Source: an uncultured Eubacteriales bacterium (GTDB lineage: Bacteria > Bacillota > Clostridia > Christensenellales > CAG-138). From it: 7,399 nucleotides of DNA. The number at the start of each line of letters is the position of its first letter. Position 1 is the first letter of the stretch. The DNA lies in the NCBI GenBank assembly GCA_900543475.1, contig UQRU01000104.1:1-7399 (forward strand). Direction: 5' to 3'. The notes under the pieces are model-generated. The model made no database searches, was not told the DNA's origin, and was given only the letters and a program-made list of their open reading frames with translations. The position numbers and the translations under genes were made by a program. This document shows positions 1 through 5,957 of this stretch, one piece after another.

Positions 1-36
1 TGGCCGCGCCGTAGGCGCAAGGGAGCTATGAACACC

Positions 37-66
37 TCGAAAAAGTGGCGCAAGCCACTTTTTCGA
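37..66. terminator. Perfect 13-bp hairpin with GCAA tetraloop, probable bidirectional terminator
   Basis: Arms 37-49 and 54-66 are perfectly complementary around a GCAA (GNRA-type) loop at 50-53. The outer part of each arm is an A5/T5 run, so a transcript from either side ends in a G/C-rich inner stem followed by Us. It may serve a plus-strand gene left of the window: frame 2 reads a short open stretch ending in TGA at 29-31, just before the hairpin. It may also back up the minus-strand gene that stops at 117. Confidence 0.75.
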
Positions 67-71
67 CAGCC

Positions 72-102
72 AAAGGCCCCATGGAACCACCATGGGGCCT
101 TT
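72..102. terminator. Perfect 13-bp hairpin downstream of the lipoprotein gene, probable terminator
   Basis: Arms 72-84 and 90-102 pair perfectly around a 5-base loop. The stem contains GGCCCCATGG and ends in T runs on both strands (T4 at 100-103 on plus, T3 on minus). It lies 15 bases beyond the minus-strand stop codon at 117-119, the expected place for that gene's terminator. With the hairpin at 37-66 it forms a tandem pair, as expected between convergent genes or at an operon end. Confidence 0.75.
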
Positions 103-116
103 TAAATTTCCAGCGC

Positions 117-698
117 TTACAGGGCGGCAATAGCGCAGATGACGCCGGCGATCAGAAGGCAAACGCCGCCGATCCGGTAAGCCGCAATGGCCAGATCCGA
201 GGGCTCCGCGTTCTTGTACCACCAACCCCGGGCCAGCCACCAGGCGCTTTTCGGGGCAAATAGGTTCCAGGCCCCCAGGCCCAGTAGCAGGAGGGCCAAG
301 AAGGGGGAGGGGCCGCCCCCGCTCCGGGTGTTCCGGGCCTGGTCCGCAGCGCCCTCTATGCCCCAAACCAGGGAAAACCCATCCAAATAGCCCTTGGCGC
401 TCCGCTCCGCCCCATCGTAGTCCGCAGGGGTGGCGATGCCGCCGCTGATGTTGGTCTGCTCGTACACATAGCCGTCTGGATACTGGATGACGATGGTCTC
501 CGGGGATTCGTATCGGAAGGTATACTGGCCGTGTTCCGTCTGGATGACGCCGGCGGAAAGGGTGCCGGGATCAAAGGTAACGGTCAGGGTCGCCCCGTCC
601 ACAGAAACGGTTTCCACCTTGGACGCCGGGGCAGGGGCGGCGCAGGCGGAAAAAAGGAGCAAGCACAGCAAGGTATAAGCAATGATTCGTATGGGCAT
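117..698 (-). CDS. Lipoprotein with C-terminal DUF6199-like membrane segment
   Basis: A 193-residue protein of unknown function. The N-terminus is a lipoprotein signal: MPIRI, a hydrophobic stretch to about residue 18, then FSAC with the acceptor Cys at 19. Residues about 28-125 form a polar, beta-rich domain with no family I recognise. The last 60 residues (about 132-193) contain two membrane helices flanking a conserved-looking linker (WNLFAPKSAWWLARGWWYKNAEPSDLA is the region 144-170, followed by YRIGG). That pattern resembles the DUF6199 family, usually a small two-helix protein. The start at 696-698 is chosen because GGAGG sits five bases upstream. An in-frame ATG at 708-710 overlaps that GGAGG and so is unlikely to be used. 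The protein would be lipid-anchored outside with its C-terminus in the membrane. It lies 36 bases after a small membrane-protein gene, probably in the same operon. Confidence 0.8.
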   Translation of the reverse strand: MPIRIIAYTLLCLLLFSACAAPAPASKVETVSVDGATLTVTFDPGTLSAGVIQTEHGQYTFRYESPETIVIQYPDGYVYEQTNISGGIATPADYDGAERSAKGYLDGFSLVWGIEGAADQARNTRSGGGPSPFLALLLLGLGAWNLFAPKSAWWLARGWWYKNAEPSDLAIAAYRIGGVCLLIAGVICAIAAL

Positions 699-703
699 CG
701 CGA

Positions 704-708
704 CCTCC
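704..708 (-). promoter_or_regulatory. Ribosome binding site that decides the lipoprotein start
   Basis: GGAGG on the minus strand ends five bases before the ATG at 696-698. The longer in-frame start at 708-710 shares bases with this motif and has no comparable site of its own. Confidence 0.7.
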
Positions 709-734
709 ATGAAGAATGGCTTTATCCTAGATGC

Positions 735-1010
735 TTATAGAAACATCCGGGCCAATAGAAACAATAGGCTGCAAACGCAGCAGCTGAGGGATACCACCAT
801 GGCAAACATGGCTTTTTTCCGCTTTTTCTTGGCCCGTTCCCGGTTCTTGATGTCCAGGTACCACACCGCTGCAACCAGGAAGCCGCAAAGGGCGGATAGG
901 GGGGCGGTGAGAAAGGGGAGAGACAGGAAGCATAGCCCGTCCAGGAACAGGGCGTCCGCCACCAGGAACAGGGACAGCAGGGAAAACAGATAGGAAATAC
1001 AGGGGATCAT
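735..1010 (-). CDS. Small three-helix membrane protein, function unknown
   Basis: A 91-residue hydrophobic protein that I do not recognise. Membrane stretches are visible at about 4-22, 26-52 and 67-90. A strongly basic loop (KNRERAKKKRKK, residues 55-66) separates the second and third and should be cytoplasmic. The third helix carries a Cys cluster (C77, C78, C80). The start is the ATG at 1008-1010, preceded by GAGG at 1016-1019 with a five-base gap. A GTG at 1050-1052 would add 14 residues but falls inside an inverted repeat and lacks a good ribosome site. The lipoprotein gene follows after 36 bases on the same strand, so the two are probably co-transcribed and may work together at the membrane. 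The reading frame is convincing, but no family assignment supports it. Confidence 0.65.
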   Translation of the reverse strand: MIPCISYLFSLLSLFLVADALFLDGLCFLSLPFLTAPLSALCGFLVAAVWYLDIKNRERAKKKRKKAMFAMVVSLSCCVCSLLFLLARMFL

Positions 1011-1036
1011 GCGCGCCTCGCTTTGTAAGGCTATAC

Positions 1037-1093
1037 GTGAAGCGGGCTTCACAGGAAATCCCGGGAAGCCCGCAAACGCAGGGGCGAAGCCCC
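1037..1093 (-). repeat. Cluster of overlapping inverted repeats between two genes
   Basis: Three stems lie in the 97-base gap after the GGGtGRT gene. In minus-strand order: GGGGC/GCCCC (1089-1093 with 1081-1085, 3-base loop); a 9-bp perfect stem GCGGGCTTC/GAAGCCCGC (1065-1073 with 1042-1050, 14-base loop); and GTGAAGC/GCTTCAC (1046-1052 with 1037-1043, 2-base loop). The last two share bases and cannot form together. No good U tract follows any of them, so a simple terminator is doubtful. They could be a leaky terminator, a processing site or an attenuator for the small membrane-protein gene. Confidence 0.55.
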
Positions 1094-1107
1094 CTTTGTA
1101 TGAAAGC

Positions 1108-2103
1108 TTACTTGGCCTGGGAGACGGCCACGGCTACCGCCACGGTGGCGCCCACCATGGGGTTATTGCCCATGCCGATCAAGCCCATCATTTCCACATG
1201 GGCAGGCACGGAGGAGGAGCCGGCGAACTGGGCGTCGGAATGCATACGGCCCATGGTGTCGGTCATGCCGTAGGAGGCGGGGCCGGCGGCCATGTTATCG
1301 GGATGCAGGGTACGGCCGGTGCCGCCGCCGGAGGCCACGGAGAAATACTTCTTGCCGTTTTCGTTGCACCATTTTTTATAGGTGCCGGCCACGGGATGCT
1401 GGAACCGGGTGGGGTTGGTGGAGTTGCCGGTGATGGAAACGTCCACGTTTTCGTAGCGCATGATGGCCACGCCCTCGTTCACATCGTCCGCGCCGTAGCA
1501 GCGCACGTTGGCCCGCTCGCCGTTGCTAAAGGCCTTGGTGCTGGTAACGGTGAGCTCGCCGGTGAACTGGTTGTACTCGGTCTCGCAGTAGGTGAAGCCG
1601 TTGATCCGGCTGATGATATAGGCGGCGTCCTTGCCCAGGCCGTTGAGGATGACCTGGAGGGGCTGCTTGCGCACCTTGTTGGCGGTGCGGGCGATGCCGA
1701 TGGCGCCTTCGGCGGCGGCAAAGCTCTCATGGCCGGCCAGGAAGGCGAAGCAGGCGGTCTCCTCCCTTAGGAGCATGGCGCCCAGGTTGCCGTGGCCCAG
1801 GCCCACCTGGCGCTGATCCGCCACGGAGCCGGGAATGCAGAAGGCCTGCAGGCCCTCGCCGATGGCCTCGGCGGCGTCGGCGGCGGTCTTGACGCCCTTC
1901 TTCACGGCGATGGCTGCGCCCAGGGTATAGGCCCAAACCGCGTTTTCAAAGGCGATGGGCTGAATGCCCAGCACGATGGAGCGCACGTCGATGCCCTTAT
2001 CCTTGAGCAGGGCGTCGGCCGCCTCCAGGCTTTCGATGCCATACTGGGCCAGGGCGGCGTTAATTTTATCGATTCTTCTTTCGTAACCTTCAAACGTTGC
2101 CAT
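1108..2103 (-). CDS. GGGtGRT family protein (PF14057), function unknown
   Basis: A 331-residue soluble protein with no signal peptide or membrane helix. It carries the family's signature motif intact as SGGGTGRT at 258-265, followed by LHPDN. Other conserved-looking blocks are GLGHGNLGAMLLREETACFAF at about 101-121 and a Gly/Met-rich C-terminus (GLIGMGNNPMVGATVAVAVA). Five cysteines are present (89, 118, 173, 202, 246). The family is defined by this motif and, to my knowledge, has no assigned reaction. It commonly occurs beside a NifU-like Fe-S scaffold gene, as here, where the scaffold lies immediately upstream with a 15-base gap. GAGGAGGA at 2111-2118 provides a strong ribosome site for the ATG at 2101-2103. 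The pairing suggests that the protein receives or depends on an Fe-S cluster, but this is inference. Family identity is nearly certain; function is open. Confidence 0.93.
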   Translation of the reverse strand: MATFEGYERRIDKINAALAQYGIESLEAADALLKDKGIDVRSIVLGIQPIAFENAVWAYTLGAAIAVKKGVKTAADAAEAIGEGLQAFCIPGSVADQRQVGLGHGNLGAMLLREETACFAFLAGHESFAAAEGAIGIARTANKVRKQPLQVILNGLGKDAAYIISRINGFTYCETEYNQFTGELTVTSTKAFSNGERANVRCYGADDVNEGVAIMRYENVDVSITGNSTNPTRFQHPVAGTYKKWCNENGKKYFSVASGGGTGRTLHPDNMAAGPASYGMTDTMGRMHSDAQFAGSSSVPAHVEMMGLIGMGNNPMVGATVAVAVAVSQAK

Positions 2104-2118
2104 TGGCTTGTCCTCCTC

Positions 2119-2811
2119 TTACTGCTTGCGGGGGTCGAGAACGGTGGCAGCCTCGTTGAACCGGCCATAGGTGCCGATGTTCTTCTCGTAGGCTTCCTTG
2201 GGATCCACGCCCTTCTTGATGGCGTCCATCATCTTGCCCAGGTTCACGAACTTGTAGCCGATGATCTCGCCATCTTCATCCAGGCCGATGCCCAGCACAT
2301 AGCCTTCAGCCATCTCCAGGTAACGGGGGCCCTTCTTAAGGGTGCCGTACATGGTGCCGATCTGGCTGCGCAGGCCCTTGCCCAGGTCCTCCATGGCGGC
2401 GCCGATCACCAGGCCGTCCTCGGAAAAAGCGCTCTGGCTGCGGCCATAGACGATCTGCAAAAACAGCTCCCGCATGGCGGTGTTGATGGCGTCGCACACC
2501 AGGTCGGAATTCAAGGCTTCCAGGATGGTCTTGCCGGGCAGGATCTCCGCGGCCATGGCGGCGCTGTGGGTCATGCCGGAGCAGCCCAGGGTCTCCACCA
2601 GGGCTTCCTGGATGACGCCCTCTTTGATGTTGAGGGTCAGCTTGCAGGCGCCCTGTTGGGGTGCGCACCAGCCCACGCCATGGGTCAAGCCGCTGATGTC
2701 TTTTATCTCTTTTGCTTTGACCCACTTACCCTCTTCCGGGATGGGGGCCGGATCGTGTTTTGCGCCTTTTTTTACGCAAAACATCTCTTCCACTTCACGG
2801 GAATATTGCAT
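2119..2811 (-). CDS. NifU/IscU-like Fe-S cluster scaffold protein, divergent subfamily
   Basis: A 230-residue cytoplasmic protein related to the NifU N-terminal/IscU scaffold family, which assembles Fe-S clusters on conserved cysteines. The scaffold core is about residues 40-125: a beta hairpin (ACKLTLNIKEGVIQEALVETL), then GCSGMTHSAA at 76-85, which matches the second IscU cysteine region, and C106, which may be the third. The first site differs: the usual Cys-Gly-Asp is absent, and C49 and C56 lie nearby instead. About 100 extra C-terminal residues follow the core, making it longer than IscU (about 130 residues). AAGGAGG at 2822-2828 precedes the ATG with a somewhat long ten-base gap. It is the first gene of a two-gene operon with the GGGtGRT protein and is probably dedicated to that partner rather than being a general Fe-S scaffold. 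Confidence 0.88.
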   Translation of the reverse strand: MQYSREVEEMFCVKKGAKHDPAPIPEEGKWVKAKEIKDISGLTHGVGWCAPQQGACKLTLNIKEGVIQEALVETLGCSGMTHSAAMAAEILPGKTILEALNSDLVCDAINTAMRELFLQIVYGRSQSAFSEDGLVIGAAMEDLGKGLRSQIGTMYGTLKKGPRYLEMAEGYVLGIGLDEDGEIIGYKFVNLGKMMDAIKKGVDPKEAYEKNIGTYGRFNEAATVLDPRKQ

Positions 2812-2859
2812 ACGGTTATATCCTCCTTCGCGTAGAATCGCCCTTATTTGTCAATCTAT

Positions 2860-2888
2860 AGTATACACAAAAAAAGCCGGAGATACAA
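2860..2888 (-). promoter_or_regulatory. Candidate sigma-A promoter for the scaffold/GGGtGRT operon
   Basis: The minus strand reads TATACT at 2860-2865 as a -10 box, with TTGTAT at 2883-2888 as a weak -35 box and a 17-base spacer. The spacer contains the second arm and T tract of the preceding terminator, so terminator and promoter overlap. A TTGACA at about 2847-2852 looks like a -35 box but has no matching -10. Confidence 0.45.
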
Positions 2889-2898
2889 GGGCTCCGGC
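2869..2898 (-). terminator. Rho-independent terminator after the DUF554 gene
   Basis: On the minus strand, GCCGGAG (2892-2898) pairs with CTCCGGC (2876-2882) across a 9-base loop and is followed directly by T7 (2869-2875). It lies about 30 bases beyond the DUF554 stop codon and is the clearest canonical terminator in the window. Confidence 0.88.
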
Positions 2899-2929
2899 GG
2901 TTTTCCTATAGCGGGGAGGGGAGCTGCAA

Positions 2930-3604
2930 TCAGAACAAATAGCATACCCCGATGGCCACGAACACAGCGGGCACATAGTTCATTACCTTCAGCTTGGTGA
3001 CCCCCAGCATATTCAGCCCCAGGCCGATGATCAGCAGGCTGCCCACGCAGGTCATCTCCGCCACCACGGCGTCGTTGAGCACCGGGGCCAGGGCCTGGGC
3101 CAACAGGGTGATGGCCCCCTGATACAGCAGCACCGCCACCCCGGCCATGAGCACCCCCGGGCCCAGGGTGGCTGCAAAGACCACGGAAGAGATGCCGTCC
3201 AGCATGGATTTGGTATACAGCATGGTATGGTTGCCGGTGAGGCCGCTTTGCAGGCTGCCCACCACCGCCATGGCCCCTACGCAAAACAGCAGGCTGGCGG
3301 TGACAAAGGCCGTGGAGAAACTGCCGCCCCCAGCTTGGAGCTTGCGCTCCATATAATCCCCCAGGGAACACAGCCGGCCGTCCAGATCCAATGCCGTACC
3401 CACCAGGGCTCCCAGCACGATGGACAGGATGGCGATCAGGGCGTTATCCCCCTCCAGGCAGCCATCCAAGCCGATGTAAAGCACACACAGGGCCACGCCC
3501 TTCATAATGGCATCGGTGATCTTTTCCGGCAGTCCCTTTTTCAGCAGCAACCCTAGGAAGCTCCCCAAAACAATGGCGCCCGCGTTGACCAGCGTACCCA
3601 GCAT
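2930..3604 (-). CDS. DUF554 family integral membrane protein
   Basis: A 224-residue polytopic membrane protein of the DUF554 family (B. subtilis YdfK and E. coli YqgA are relatives), of near-usual full length. Family landmarks are all visible: GTLVNAGAIVLGSFLGLLLKK at the N-terminus, LLFCVGAMAVVGSLQSGL at about 105-122, LYTKSMLDGISSVVFAATLGPGV at about 129-151, YQGAITLLA at 161-169, and EMTCVGSLLIIGLGLNMLG followed by NYVPA at the C-terminus. About six or seven membrane segments are likely. No transport substrate is established for the family; a transporter role is often supposed. AAGGAAGGA at 3611-3619 precedes the ATG by six bases. It lies 38 bases downstream of the hydrolase lipoprotein gene and is probably co-transcribed with it through a weak hairpin. 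Confidence 0.93.
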   Translation of the reverse strand: MLGTLVNAGAIVLGSFLGLLLKKGLPEKITDAIMKGVALCVLYIGLDGCLEGDNALIAILSIVLGALVGTALDLDGRLCSLGDYMERKLQAGGGSFSTAFVTASLLFCVGAMAVVGSLQSGLTGNHTMLYTKSMLDGISSVVFAATLGPGVLMAGVAVLLYQGAITLLAQALAPVLNDAVVAEMTCVGSLLIIGLGLNMLGVTKLKVMNYVPAVFVAIGVCYLF

Positions 3605-3621
3605 ATGCGATCCTTCCTTTC

Positions 3622-3639
3622 AAAAGGGGCCACGGCCCC
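3622..3639 (-). terminator. Weak intergenic hairpin with T4, possible attenuator
   Basis: On the minus strand GGGGCC (3634-3639) pairs with GGCCCC (3626-3631) and is followed by TTTT (3622-3625). The stem is short, the loop is tight and the T run has only four bases, so partial termination between the hydrolase and DUF554 genes is more likely than a full stop. It lies just before the DUF554 ribosome site. Confidence 0.45.
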
Positions 3640-3642
3640 CGC

Positions 3643-4491
3643 TCATTCGTAAATATATTCCCCGGAGGTCAGGCTTTCTCCATCGCTACGCCAGCAGATG
3701 GCCAGATGCTCCCCCTGGTTGACATAGGACTGAACGCCCAGGGCCTCCAGCCGGGACAAGACCCCCGGGTCCGGGGAATCCGGATCATCCTCCCGGTTGC
3801 CGGTGAGATGCGCGACCTGGGGGGACACAGCCTCTAAAAACGCCTGGGTGTTGGCGTCCGCCTTGCCGTGTCGGCCCGCCTTGAGAAAGTCCGCCGCCAC
3901 ATCCGCCCCCTGGTCCAGCAGGGCTTCCTCGATCAGGAAAGTGGCGTCCCCCATCAGCAGGAAACGGACATCCCCGTGGGATAGGCGCACCACCAGGGAA
4001 TTGTTGTTGTCGTCCTCCTCGTCGGAATAGGCCCGCTGGGGCGCCAGGATCTCCGCCTCCACCCCCCCAAGGGACAGGCTGTCCCCCGCCTTTACCCGCA
4101 CCCACTGGCCGCAGGAAGCCGCGATGGTCTCCCGTTCGCTGTCGTTGTAGGTGGCCTTGTCATAGGCGTTGGTGTAGATGGTCCCGATCTCATAGGCCTT
4201 GGCCAGCTTTTTCAGGCCGCCGATGTGGTCCTTATGCCCATGGGTCAGGACCAGATGATGGATCTCCTTGACCCCCGCCAATTCCAGCACCTGCGCCACC
4301 TGGTCATAGGTGTCCTTCAACCCCGTATCCACCAACAGGGTCTCCCCATTGGGCAGGAGAAACACCAGGCAATCCGACTTGCCGGTCTGGACCCCATACA
4401 GGGTCAGTTCCCCAGGGCCCTGTCGGCAGCCGGCCAAAAGCAGCGCGCCCAGCAGCAACAAAACACAAAAAGTAAACCAACGCCGCAGCAT
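3643..4491 (-). CDS. Lipoprotein metallo-beta-lactamase-fold hydrolase, ComEC-C-terminal-like
   Basis: A 282-residue lipoprotein. The signal runs from MLRRW to LLAG with the acceptor Cys at 22, so the enzyme should be anchored on the outer face of the membrane. The catalytic domain resembles stand-alone ComEC/Rec2-type metallo-beta-lactamase-fold proteins: GVQTGKSDCLVF (33-44), VDTG (54-57), the metal motif THGHKDHIGG (H84, H86, D88, H89), NNNSLVVRL (162-170) and LLMGDA with D182. Two later sites differ: the usual GHHG is KAGRHG (R207, H208), and the usual Gly-His-Pro near the C-terminus is replaced by an acidic DDPDSPDPG stretch. The substrate is unknown; extracellular nucleic acid or phosphodiesters are plausible from the family. 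The start is chosen because AAAGGAGG sits six bases upstream and leads straight into the signal peptide. A longer frame reading up to 4575 includes the promoter. Confidence 0.87.
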   Translation of the reverse strand: MLRRWFTFCVLLLLGALLLAGCRQGPGELTLYGVQTGKSDCLVFLLPNGETLLVDTGLKDTYDQVAQVLELAGVKEIHHLVLTHGHKDHIGGLKKLAKAYEIGTIYTNAYDKATYNDSERETIAASCGQWVRVKAGDSLSLGGVEAEILAPQRAYSDEEDDNNNSLVVRLSHGDVRFLLMGDATFLIEEALLDQGADVAADFLKAGRHGKADANTQAFLEAVSPQVAHLTGNREDDPDSPDPGVLSRLEALGVQSYVNQGEHLAICWRSDGESLTSGEYIYE

Positions 4492-4534
4492 GGCGCGCCT
4501 CCTTTCCATCTGGAAACCAAAATATTCAGCCTTG

Positions 4535-4563
4535 ATTATAGCATAAACCCGCGGGTTTGTAAC
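4535..4563 (-). promoter_or_regulatory. Promoter of the hydrolase gene, extended -10
   Basis: The minus strand has a perfect TATAAT (4535-4540) preceded by TGC, giving an extended -10. GTTACA (4558-4563, four of six matches to TTGACA) lies 17 bases upstream. It is about 45 bases before the ATG at 4489-4491, leaving a short leader with the ribosome site. This is the strongest promoter sequence in the window. Confidence 0.8.
4545..4558. promoter_or_regulatory. 14-bp perfect palindrome in the promoter spacer, candidate operator
   Basis: AAACCCGCGGGTTT is identical to its own reverse complement. It fills most of the spacer between the -35 and -10 boxes of the hydrolase promoter. A dimeric repressor bound there would block RNA polymerase. 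No regulator gene is visible nearby, so the cognate protein is unknown. Confidence 0.5.
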
Positions 4564-4581
4564 GAAAAAATGCATGTTTAC

Positions 4582-4614
4582 AAAAGCCCCGCTAAGCCTT
4601 GCGCTTAGCGGGGC
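4582..4614 (-). terminator. Strong rho-independent terminator after the L,D-transpeptidase gene
   Basis: A 12-bp perfect stem (GCCCCGCTAAGC at 4603-4614 on the minus strand, pairing with 4586-4597) with a 5-base loop is followed by TTTT (4582-4585). It begins 25 bases beyond the TAG stop at 4639-4641 and separates the envelope operon from the hydrolase promoter. Confidence 0.85.
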
Positions 4615-4638
4615 GAGGGTAGCTGGCCAAAGAATGGG

Positions 4639-5922
4639 CTATTGGGCGCTGACGCAGTCCTTGTGCAGGAAACCGGTGATGCCGTTGGCCTGGCATTGAT
4701 ACCAATTCCCTGTGGTGGAAAGGATGACCACCGAGGTGCCTCCCTGAAGCTCCGCCAGCACGGCGCTTTCCGCCCCGGAGGAGGGCAGGGCCCGCAGGTT
4801 GGCCACGATGCCCTGGGTCACGTAGGCCTGGGTGCCGGTGACGGTGGTCTGGGTGCCGTCCGGATTGGTCACCGTGGCGGTGGCGGTGGGCAGCTGGGGG
4901 AAGGCGTAGGAGGTCTCTTCCTTTACATACTTGGTGCGAAGATACCCTTGTACCCCAGCGTATTCCCCGTACCACCAGCCCTTTTGCGGGTTATCGTAAA
5001 CCAGGGCCTGGTCCCCTTCAGGAATGGTGGCAAGGCGTTCGCTGCCCGTATCCATGTCCGCATAGACATAGGTCTTACTGCTGGCGGTATAGACTGTGGA
5101 AAGGGATACGTGATCCGGATCGCAAAGCAGATAGGCGGATTTTACATATCCCAGCTTGCCGGCCATGGTGCGTACCTTGCACCATTCCTCGCCGATCTGC
5201 AATAGCATCAGATGGTCGCCGGCGCTGAGGGTGGCAATGGTCTCATCCCGGCTGTTGGAAAAGCCGGTGCGCAGGGGCACCCCGTCAAACAGGACCGTGG
5301 CGGGCACTTCCACCGGCGCTTCCTTGTCATCCGAGGGCTGGACGTAGTCGCTGTAATCCGGGATCTGGGACTTGAGGCTGCTCACCAGGGCCGGATCCGC
5401 CGGCTTGTTCTTCACCACCTTGCAGGTGGTGCCCGGCGGGCAATTGTAATAGATCCACTGGGCGATGTGGGGCAGCACCCGCACGCAGCCATGGGATACG
5501 TTCTTGCCCAGGTTCCGGTAGGCGGAACGGCTCATGGAGGACAGGTCCTTGGTATCATACATCACGGAATGGATATAAATGCCCCGCACCACCTGGGTCC
5601 AATATTGGGCGTATTGGCCATAGGCTACAAAATAGCCGAACCGTTCCTTTAGATCCCCCAGCTTAAAGGTGCCGCTGCCGGTGGGGTTTTCCTCATCGCC
5701 GGTGGTACAAAGGCTTTGCAGCACAATGGCCCCGGACGCGTTTTCCCACACGGAGATCACCTGGTTCACCAGGTCGATCTCAATGGTATAGCGGTTGGGG
5801 TCCGTGTTGTCGTAATCCACTTTGCTGGTCATGCCGGGCAGCACGGTGGCGGAGGCCACGGCGGGCAGGCAGCACAGCAGGAAGCAGCAGCATAGCAAGC
5901 AAGCGAGCAGACGTTTTTTCAT
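4639..5922 (-). CDS. Secreted L,D-transpeptidase (YkuD) with three C-terminal SH3-like repeats
   Basis: A 427-residue exported enzyme predicted to make 3-3 cross-links in peptidoglycan or attach proteins to it. A Cys-rich signal peptide (residues 1-25, cleavage after ASA) is followed by a YkuD catalytic domain at about 43-171. This domain carries IYIHSV (H118) and the active-site motif SHGCVR (143-148), with C146 as nucleophile. Three bacterial SH3-like repeats follow at about 206-268, 275-335 and 364-425, each with the VRT/LRA-type start and a closing GYV, GYL or GFL strand. A Thr-rich linker lies at 345-365. The repeats probably bind the cell wall. AAAGGAGG at 5929-5936, six bases before the ATG, fixes the start; the frame upstream overlaps popT. 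The gene follows popT by 35 bases and ends at a strong terminator, so the two form a wall-assembly operon. The fold assignment is firm; the exact cross-link made is inferred. Confidence 0.93.
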   Translation of the reverse strand: MKKRLLACLLCCCFLLCCLPAVASATVLPGMTSKVDYDNTDPNRYTIEIDLVNQVISVWENASGAIVLQSLCTTGDEENPTGSGTFKLGDLKERFGYFVAYGQYAQYWTQVVRGIYIHSVMYDTKDLSSMSRSAYRNLGKNVSHGCVRVLPHIAQWIYYNCPPGTTCKVVKNKPADPALVSSLKSQIPDYSDYVQPSDDKEAPVEVPATVLFDGVPLRTGFSNSRDETIATLSAGDHLMLLQIGEEWCKVRTMAGKLGYVKSAYLLCDPDHVSLSTVYTASSKTYVYADMDTGSERLATIPEGDQALVYDNPQKGWWYGEYAGVQGYLRTKYVKEETSYAFPQLPTATATVTNPDGTQTTVTGTQAYVTQGIVANLRALPSSGAESAVLAELQGGTSVVILSTTGNWYQCQANGITGFLHKDCVSAQ

Positions 5923-5957
5923 GGAAGTCCTCCTTTTATAAGTAGCCAGGACGGCAA

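Noticed and set aside
1..36. Possible tail of a plus-strand gene ending in TGA at 29-31
   Set aside because: Only ten codons are visible; the following hairpin fits, but that is too little to call a gene.
1009..2835. Long plus-strand open frames (1009-1770 and 1792-2835) opposite the scaffold and GGGtGRT genes
   Set aside because: Their translations are Gly/His/Ala/Val-rich with no domain, as expected from the complement of G/C-ended codons; the minus-strand genes have clear families and ribosome sites.
2845..2852. TTGACA motif on the minus strand before the scaffold gene
   Set aside because: It is a perfect -35 box, but 16-18 bases downstream there is no -10-like sequence, only the region of the ribosome site.
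4492..4575. N-terminal extension of the hydrolase to an ATG at 4573-4575
   Set aside because: It would translate through the TATAAT box and the AAAGGAGG site and would bury the lipoprotein signal peptide.
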